NCBI GenBank assembly: GCA_030549205.1
Contig: JAUKTV010000005.1
Coordinates: 2,666,001-2,730,000 of the forward strand
Origin: Apiosordaria backusii
Lineage: Eukaryota; Ascomycota; Sordariomycetes; Sordariales; Lasiosphaeriaceae
DNA length: 64,000 bases
Reading direction: 5' to 3'
Made by a program: the position numbers and the translations under genes. Below, piece after piece: positions 57,445-64,000 of the stretch; position 1 is the first letter of the stretch, and each line of letters opens with the position of its first letter. The notes under the pieces are model-generated. The model worked only from the letters and a program-made list of their open reading frames with translations. It was not told where the DNA came from and did no database searches.

Positions 57445-58299
57445 ATGACGATGCATGTGCGCGATGCCTCCGGGCGCCGAGTCTCGCTTCTCAACGATGA
57501 CGACACAACCGGACATCACCACCACTACCAACAGCATCAGGTCGACCCAAGCTATGCCGCCTACTACGCACATGCTCCCCGGAGTGTTTCGTCTTCACCC
57601 AATACACCGGAGCTGCTTCGTTCGGACTCTTATGACTCCCAAATGGGCAGCGAGCCCATGTCGCCCATGACTCCACTGAACGACCCACGATATGCCGGTG
57701 CCGCCGTGGACCCCTACGTTCACCAATACGACGATTATTACGTTGATCAGATGTACGCAGCCTCCAAACGCCCGGCCGTCCTCGATACCCGGGCCGTTTC
57801 CTATGAGGAGGATATCACAGCACATACCACGAGCACTGAGCGCCCGGGGAAGCGCTTCCCTTGTCGCTATCGTGACTCTCACGGCTGCGAGAAAACATTC
57901 ACCACATCTGGCCATGCCTCACGGCACTCCAAGATTCACACTGCTGAGAAGGCAGTCCCGTGTTCCTTCCCAGGCTGCACCAAAAAGTTTACCCGTGCCG
58001 ACAATATGAAGCAACATCTTGAGACCCACTACAAAGACAAGACTCGGTCCTCATCATCCCGACCCTCACTGTCATCGAGCGATAGACGAGGATCTTCGTC
58101 TAGCAAGTCCAGTCGCGCCAAGTCTAACACTACCGCGGGCGCGTCACTCGGCAGCACCACTCCATTAGCCTCCCCTGGGGGCGTTTGGGACTTGAGGGAT
58201 CTAAGTGCTCCTCTTCTCAGTCGACCCACCATCGCACGCACATCCACAGCCGGTCTGGATGCTTTGGCGATGGCAGTAGCATGCCAACCAGAAGTATAG
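57445..58299 (+). CDS. C2H2 zinc finger transcription factor, two fingers
   Basis: A single exon of 284 residues. The N-terminal 135 residues are His/Tyr/Ser/Pro-rich, with several SP and TP motifs. Two tandem fingers follow: finger 1 uses Cys140, Cys148, His161 and His165 with seven residues between the cysteines (GCEKTFTTSGHASRHSKIH), and finger 2 uses Cys173, Cys178, His191 and His195 (GCTKKFTRADNMKQHLETH). The Ser/Arg-rich C-terminus has a low-complexity block (about 202-225). The TTSGH/TRADN finger pair is like the Nrg1/FlbC group of fungal regulators, which act in morphogenesis and conidiation; I am unsure which subfamily applies. A CAT-rich run encodes His4. The long upstream gap suggests a complex promoter. 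Confidence 0.85.
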   Translation: MTMHVRDASGRRVSLLNDDDTTGHHHHYQQHQVDPSYAAYYAHAPRSVSSSPNTPELLRSDSYDSQMGSEPMSPMTPLNDPRYAGAAVDPYVHQYDDYYVDQMYAASKRPAVLDTRAVSYEEDITAHTTSTERPGKRFPCRYRDSHGCEKTFTTSGHASRHSKIHTAEKAVPCSFPGCTKKFTRADNMKQHLETHYKDKTRSSSSRPSLSSSDRRGSSSSKSSRAKSNTTAGASLGSTTPLASPGGVWDLRDLSAPLLSRPTIARTSTAGLDALAMAVACQPEV

Positions 58300-59328
58300 A
58301 TCCTTCACTTGACAGCTTTCCCGCCTTTTATATTCTTTTTTGATTCTTTCAGCCCAATTTCGCCTGCCGCGAGGGGATGGATTATTTGTTATTCTTCTTT
58401 TGGTTCTTGAGATTTCACTTCGGCGCAACCATACCAATACCGGGGGCGGTGGTATTTATCTTTTTCTCACTGGGTGAATATACGGGGAACATTATAGAGG
58501 TTGCACGTACATGAATAGCACCTTGGGATGGGTGGTAACATGGGCCTCGCGGGGATAGCATATATGGGAGGCGTTTAGGGTTTCTTTGATTTCTGTTTTC
58601 TGGGAGGCTATCTTGATGGTGGCAGCAACAGTCCACTGTATTGGCTTGGGCGAAGGGAATCTACTTGTGTTTACAGGTAGCGCTGTCGGCGGATCATTAC
58701 TGTCAGCGAGTCATTACTGTCAGCGGATCATTATTGTCAGCGAATCATTACTGTCAGCAGGGCCGAAAGGGAAACATGGATGTCTCCCCACTATGCGGGA
58801 GTGGGCTTAAAAAAGTGAGGGAGTGAATTTTAGTATTTAGTATTCTCTGTGTACATCCAAGATGACAGGGACCTCGAGCAATGAAGACAGTTGACATTGA
58901 CAAGGGCTTTTTTTGCGTTTAGTGACATATCCAAGTGTGACGTAGTGAGCTCAGTCGGAAATTTTAGTCCCTGATTCAAAAGTAAATGGGCAAGGGAAAA
59001 CCCCGAACGTCATGTGTGACGCTTGTGAAGCTCTAAAGCGGTGTCAGCTTACTGAAGGGTAAGACCTGGTCTCAACTTAAACCTGACAGAAGGGGAAGAT
59101 CCGGGGAAAGATGGCAAGTCACGGGCCTCTCAAAAACATGGATGACTGACAAGAATAAGGTTCCGGCTAGGTATCATCAACTCTAAAACAGACGCCCGCC
59201 CCCAACAAACACATCCGATCTGCCCAGTTTTCCCCTCAAATATCACGCCATGTCATCGTTCACTTTTTTTTCATAGCTCATAACCTTTTCATCATCCCCC
59301 GCCCTCCCCGCCACATCCGTCTTTCTCA
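58300..59328. other. Convergent 3' region between the zinc finger and acetate kinase genes
   Basis: Contains the 17-nt tandem repeat and otherwise mixed sequence. Nothing supports a gene; open frames here are under 80 codons. Confidence 0.55.
58691..58758. repeat. Imperfect 17-nt tandem repeat, four copies
   Basis: Four units of GGATCATTACTGTCAGC type follow one another without spacers, differing by one to three bases (GGATC, GAGTC, GGATC with ATTATT, GAATC). They lie about 390 bases after the zinc finger gene, in its 3' flank, or in the convergent gap with acetate kinase. Confidence 0.9.
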
Positions 59329-60713
59329 CTACCAAAACTCCGCATCCTCTGCACACGCCCTCGCCATCTCAAACTGCTCATCCGTCTGGCAGACCAACAC
59401 CCTCGGCTTATCCCTCTCGCCCGTGGTTTTTCCGACCTCCTGCACCACATCCTTGATTTCGTTGTTGCTGTTGACCTCCTCGTCGATTTCAAACCCTAGA
59501 CAGCTAATCTGGTTGACGACTGCGGCTCGCAGCTGGGAGCTCTTCTCGCCTATCCCGCCGGCGAAGACCAGAGCGTCGACTTGCCCGCGGAGAGAGACGT
59601 AGTAAGAGCCGATGAAGCCACAGATGCGGTCGACGAAGAGGTCAAAGGCTAGCTTCATGACCGCGTGGTCGCTGCTGTCGGTGGAAAAGGCGGCGGAGGT
59701 GATCTTGCCAAAATCGGTGGTGCCGGTGAGGGCTTTCCAGCCGGATTCTTTGTTGAGAATCTCTTCGGCGCGGGAGATGTGGAGGTCTTTGGTTGAGGCG
59801 GGGGAGAGCTTGCCTACGTCAGACGCGTAGTGAAATACTAGGCTGACGTTGAAAAAAAGGGTTTTAATGAACGGGAGCTGAGTGGTGGTGTGGATGAAGT
59901 GTAAAAGACATTCTGGAAATAGAGGGAAGAAAAGGGCGCTCACCTGGGATCAACACTTCCACTGCGTGTGGCACCTGGGAGACCTGCGAGGGGGGTCAAC
60001 CCCATGCTGGTATCCCAACTTTTGCCGGCTTTGATGGCACAGGCGCTGGCCCCTGAGCCGAGGTGCAGGGCAATGAGGTTCAACTCTTCGGGCCTCTTGC
60101 CTAGGAACTCAGCGGTCGAGCGGGTGATGAAGGCATAGCTTATGCCGTGGAATCCGTATTTCCTCAAGTGATTGCTTTGTGCGATATCACGGTTGATTGG
60201 GTAAGTGCGGATGTGCTCTGGAATAGAGGAATGAAACTGACTGTCAAAGCAGGCCACATTGTTTGCCGTTGGCAAGTCACGGATGCAGAGTTTGACAATG
60301 CCCAGGCTGTTGGCATTGTGAAGGGGTGCCAAGTCGTTCAGGTCTTCCAGGTGGTGGTAGGTTTCGTTGGATATCAGTTGCGGCTTGGTGTAGTCGCCAC
60401 CGTGAACGATTCGATGGCAGACGATGCCGACATCTTCCTTGCTCTTGATCTGGGGAAGATCCTCATCGTCGATCAGAGTCTCCAATAGGAGCGAGAAGGC
60501 ATCGCGCTGGCCTTCTACCTTTTCGTCCACCTCTTTGCCCTTGATAACTGTCTCTCCATCACGAACATACTTGAGAGAGGCAGGTGGTGAGGTCAAGCCG
60601 CTTATTTGCGCTTCTGCGATCTGGACTGGCGCCTGTTCGAACTCGACATCATATACCGACACCTTCACCGAGGAGGATCCGGCGTTGACTGACAGGACGA
60701 TCTTCTTCTTCAT
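59329..60713 (-). CDS. ackA: Acetate kinase
   Basis: Two exons, 59944-60713 and 59329-59842, with a 101-nt phase-2 intron (donor GTGAGC, acceptor GTCAG) give 427 residues. Motifs of the family are complete: LSVNAGSSSVKVSVY (Asn10), CHRIVHGGDY (Arg101), FDSQFH (Asp158), LHLGSGASACAIKAGKSWD, LTPLAGLPGATRSGSVDP, and FAGGIGEKSSQLR near the C-terminus. It interconverts acetate and ATP with acetyl phosphate and ADP. In filamentous fungi the enzyme usually pairs with a phosphoketolase that makes acetyl phosphate; no such gene lies in this window. The acceptor choice was made because only GTCAG continues the family sequence SLVFHYASDVGKLSPAS. The start is the ATG at 60713. Confidence 0.95.
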
Positions 60714-61367
60714 TGTTGTGTTGGTAGTGATATGGTGATACAGGTTTCGCGGTGATTTGCTGCAATGATTGCGTCAAAGAAAGCAGAAAAGACCGACAAA
60801 TAACTTGCTTCGCAGACAAACGACTTAAAAGCAAGTGCAACGAGAACGAATGCGACTTATACGGCAAAGAACATTGCTCAGGGTATCAGGCCACTCCGCA
60901 GAAGGATTGTTGAATATTACTCTCGAGAAGATTTCAAGAGTTTTCATTGACGGACTTCTCCGGGCATCACATCTGATATCAGGTGAGCCCGCCCAACACC
61001 AAGGCAGTGGGCTGACAGGCACCACAACGGCCACAACGTGGATGACGTCTGCGGGACTTGGCACGCCTGACATCCGGCCGCTTGGCGTGACAGGCACAAG
61101 TGGGGCCGTCCGAATGGTCTCGGCCCCGGCGTTCGTCCCAAGCCGAGATAGCCCTGTTTGGCTCCCGGCTTGGCTTGGCTGGGCGCTACCATCACGGCAA
61201 CATATGCCACGAGATTTCGCAATGTTGCACCTCAGCTAGGCTTAAATTTCTTTTGAGAGCAAAATCAAACTGCTGATGCTAAAGGGTATCTTAACTTTTG
61301 TAGAATGCCGCCCATTTCTCGTTTCAGTCCATCTCTCGTCGGGAAGAGATCAACAGAACATTATACA
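60714..61367. other. Upstream region of acetate kinase
   Basis: The 654 bases hold the acetate kinase promoter and the 3' end of the next minus-strand gene. Open frames at 60835-61239 are unsupported. Confidence 0.5.
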
Positions 61368-62921
61368 CTACTGCATTCCGTCAGACCCACGCCCGTCGAC
61401 CGATTCCGCTACTGGAGGAAGCCCTAGCGGCTCAGGCGAGGGCAGCTCTGCTATTCCGTGGGCCCCGTTCACGTAGGGCAAGGTAAACTCCCTTGGCACC
61501 TCCTGACCATTCATATATGGCGATGGCAGCTCGACATGCTCTGTTGGGAAAGGCGCTTCGAATTGGCCATCAGCATCGTGCGCTGCTTCCCACCGAAGTA
61601 TGAACCTGGCATAGTCTTGAAAGACACAGTGCGGTCAGCATCTGCTACTATTCTGTATACGTCTTAGGTCGGGAGCAAGTGGCAGATGATTATTTACCAT
61701 CAGTCCCCGGCTGCACATTACTATTCCTTGAGAACTGAATCCCAAGATAGCGAATTTCCGGCTCGTTTTGCTGCTGTGACGCTGTTGAAGCCGAACCAAG
61801 GTTAGTTTGTTGAGAACTACTACAGCTCCCTCCTCGCCTACTTGATCCCAGAAACAATGACGCAGCCGAGAATCGACGAGCAGGTTGCTGTTGTTGTGGC
61901 TGTTGCTCACCACTGCTTCCCGACGCTGCGCTCCCTCTCCTCCCTTGCCCGCTCCCAGCCCTAGCCGTAAGCTGCAGCCGCCTGTGTCGATCGTCTCTCT
62001 GTCGAAATTCCCGTTCAAAGTTATCGACCAGATACTCCTTCCACCTCCTCCTGTGGTTAGCGTACACGCTCAAATAGTGAAAAGTGGAATGCCTATCCCT
62101 CCACAGCTTCATCCGCTGGATCGTGCCCAGCCCGCGGACATTGCCGTAAGAGTCAGTCCGGCGGTGGACATCGGACCAGACAACATCAACGTCGAACCAG
62201 TCGATCAGATCCCGCTGCCGGAGGTCGGACTGGAAAGAAATGGAGGATTCCAAGGTGGTGAACTCGTATTTGACCTCGACGAAATCATCGCAGGTTAGAC
62301 CGTCGGTGTGGGAAATGTAGCGTATGCGGTGGGGTTCGAGAGGAAATGAAACAAAAAGCTCGAGCTCGTGGGGGGAGGAGTATCGACGATGGTTGGAGTG
62401 AAGGGTGTAAGGGTGGGAGTGGGGTGAGGATGGGTTGTCGGAGGGGAGGTAGTGCTCTAACGTGTCGCCTTCGTAGGAGCACTGCCAGACTATACGGCGA
62501 GGGGAAGGGCCGAGGATTTCCCAGGGGCCGAGGTAGATTGTTGTTTCGTTTGGTGTGCGTTCGAAGAGTTTTCTAGAAAGGGGGGGGAAGAGGGAGGGTG
62601 GTAGTTAGAAAGGAGCTTGTGACAACTATAAAATGGGTGGTATTGGGTTCACGAAGTAGTATGCAAAAGGGGCAAGTGTGGTACGGTCAGGGGAAAAGAT
62701 AGGGATGGGTGGCTGATATACATGGTGGCGTGATAGCCAGGGGGCCCGAGGTCAAGGGAACCTAGGGGGCTCTGTGCTAACGAAGATTCGGCCGTCAAAG
62801 CCGAGATGGCGGCAGAGGTGGGTGTGAATGTCGAGTATAACGGACTGGAGTGCTGGCCATGGGACGACGGAGGAACACCAGAGTTGAAGGAGGAGGAGGA
62901 GCCCGAGGCACCTGATGCCAT
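61368..62921 (-). CDS. Three-exon orphan protein, 440 residues
   Basis: Exons are 62722-62921, 61698-62572 and 61368-61615. The introns are 149 nt (donor GTATAT, branch CTAAC, acceptor TCTAG) and 82 nt (donor GTAAAT, branch GCTGAC, acceptor CAAG). Phases 2 and 1 close and total length is divisible by three, which is strong evidence of a gene. The Ser/Gly-rich N-terminus (1-60) leads to a folded-looking domain: KLFERTPNETTIYLGPWEIL, then IVWQCSYEGDTLEHYL, LELFVSFPLEPHRIRYISHT, FVEVKYEFTTLESSISF and an Arg/Tyr/Trp-rich part (HYLSVYANHRRRWKEYL). A Gln-rich low-complexity insert separates this from the last exon (YARFILRWEAAHD, then a Pro-rich tail). I recognise no family or catalytic motif. The first donor is weak, so the first intron is the least certain part. 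Confidence 0.72.
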
Positions 62922-64000
62922 GGTAGGGGCGGGCCTGCTCCGAGAATGGATGGTTTCTTGCCAAATGTGCTGAAGTGTCTCCTCACGTGAGGGCGGCTCA
63001 CAACTGGCCCGAGATCGGGACCAAGTTCAAGAACGAATTTCTGGTTCTCTGTTTCGGGTTGAGGAGCCGAACTGGGAGATTGTGTCCTTCGGTCAGCGAA
63101 TTTGGAGATGATAAAGAATCAGGCTTGTCTCAGACTGCATGTAAGCCTCCGGCTGGCCAGTCCCCCGGTTGATATCAGCGACGATGTCGTAAGAGGCTGT
63201 CGTCTCGTAACGATGGATGCCCGGAATAGAGTGTCGGAAGTGTGTACGACAGGAGGGTATGATTGCGGCTGAGACGTCGTCTGAGCTATCGGCAGGTAGG
63301 GTTGAGATGGGGACTGGAACGAGCGGAGATATGGGTGTATTAGCTCAGTGCTTGTGTTCTTCAAGCTTCAATGACCAAGCCAGATGCTGGGCAGTCTACG
63401 CAAACCACCAACCATTCTGCCACCCTGTAGGCAATCCATAACTAATGAGGGGGCTTGACAGTGCTACTTGATGGTGGGGGTGAAGCTGATTGGACTGGGG
63501 GCCCAGACGATAGCGGCAGAACGCTGAGCAGTGGTCGCAAGGGGCCAGCCCACGAGCTCGCAGACTGGCTTGGGATTTGTTCGATGCAGCATGTGCCTAA
63601 AATATGCAAGATGCATGGAGTGCGTTGGATGGCCTTGGCTTGCAAGCATCGTTTACCATCGTTCAGAATCACCAAATATCCTCGTAAGGCTCACCCCCAC
63701 GCCATAACAACCGAGGCCGCCGCTTGGTCAGGTGCATCATGAAACCCTTGCTGCGTCTTATACAGGAGGGTCGAGCCACAACGAACGAGGAGTCGAGAGC
63801 CAAGATTCTAGTGGATAACCCTAACCCTGTAAATAAAGATAAAGTGCTAAAATTCCGCCCCCGCGTGCTCACAGGCGCCGGGATGCGAGACCCACTCTCT
63901 TCCATCGCAGCTGAAGCCTGAGGCTCAGGCAAGGCAAATGCAAACGACAACGTAACCTATGTGAAAAAGACATCAACGGCAGCCCAATCTCCAGCTATTT
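62922..64000. other. Right-edge region without a supported gene
   Basis: Upstream of the orphan gene and up to the window edge. A telomere-like stretch occurs at 63816-63828. The open frame at 63669-63950 (minus, 93 codons) shows no family resemblance and spans that repeat, so it is left out. Confidence 0.5.
63816..63828. promoter_or_regulatory. Telobox-like motif
   Basis: The sequence TAACCCTAACCCT is about two units of the fungal telomere repeat on one strand. It may be a Tbf1/TRF-type promoter site or simply an interstitial telomere trace. No neighbouring gene is visible to decide. Confidence 0.45.

Noticed and set aside
63669..63950. 93-codon open frame on the minus strand
   Set aside because: Spans the telobox and has no recognisable similarity or intron support.
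1..64000. tRNA, 5S rRNA, CRISPR array, insertion sequence
   Set aside because: I looked for B-box (GGTTCGA-type) sequences in both orientations, 5S-like sequence, spaced repeats and terminal repeats by eye; no convincing case was found.

Overview
This window is nuclear DNA of a filamentous ascomycete (Pezizomycotina), most likely a Sordariomycete close to the Sordariales. Protein-coding genes carry short introns (mostly 51-64 nt) with GTANGT or GTGAGT donors and CTAAC/CTGAC-like branch sites. Genes lie on both strands without operons, intergenic spaces run from 0.3 to 7.5 kb, and the proteins are typical of this group (a Ser/Arg-rich protein of the DUF3824 type, an Ino4-like bHLH factor, fungal acetate kinase, Npr3). 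I rebuilt the splice structures by joining reading frames across consensus donor, branch and acceptor sites. I found no tRNA, rRNA, CRISPR array or intact transposon.

Left part (1-31 kb): the edge cuts through a secreted protein gene (minus strand). Next come a Tls1/C9orf78 splicing factor (minus) and a Ser-rich fungal orphan (minus). The WD40 ribosome-biogenesis protein Pwp1 (minus) is divergent, across 283 bp, from the DEAH helicase Prp16 (plus), whose 3' flank holds a perfect 8-nt minisatellite. Then follow an Arg/Ser-rich protein with repeated Ala/Gly hydrophobic segments (minus), an Ino4-like bHLH gene whose DNA-binding signature is split by an intron (minus), a LARP1/Sro9-type La-motif protein with a DM15-like C-terminus (minus) and the four-exon Golgi transport gene sft2 (minus).

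Middle (31-50 kb): a bHLH regulator with a very long loop and a long C/T-rich leader (plus), npr3 of the TORC1-inhibiting SEACIT/GATOR1 complex (minus), an ethanolamine/choline kinase (plus), the mitochondrial glycine cleavage T protein (minus), and the spliceosomal pair clf1 (minus) and prp31 (plus) around a 360-bp shared promoter.

Right part (50-64 kb): a 7.5-kb gene-poor stretch with a degenerate dispersed repeat that has a second copy near 29 kb, a C2H2 zinc finger regulator (plus), acetate kinase (minus), and a three-exon orphan (minus).

RNA processing is over-represented: Tls1, Prp16, Clf1 and Prp31 are splicing factors, Pwp1 acts in ribosome assembly, and the LARP protein is an mRNA binder. 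A second loose theme is lipid and nutrient control: Ino4-like factor, ethanolamine kinase, Npr3, GCV T protein and acetate kinase. I see no clear new multi-gene system. The least explained items are two orphan proteins, the dispersed repeat pair, and a telomere-like inverted repeat upstream of the tls1 homologue.
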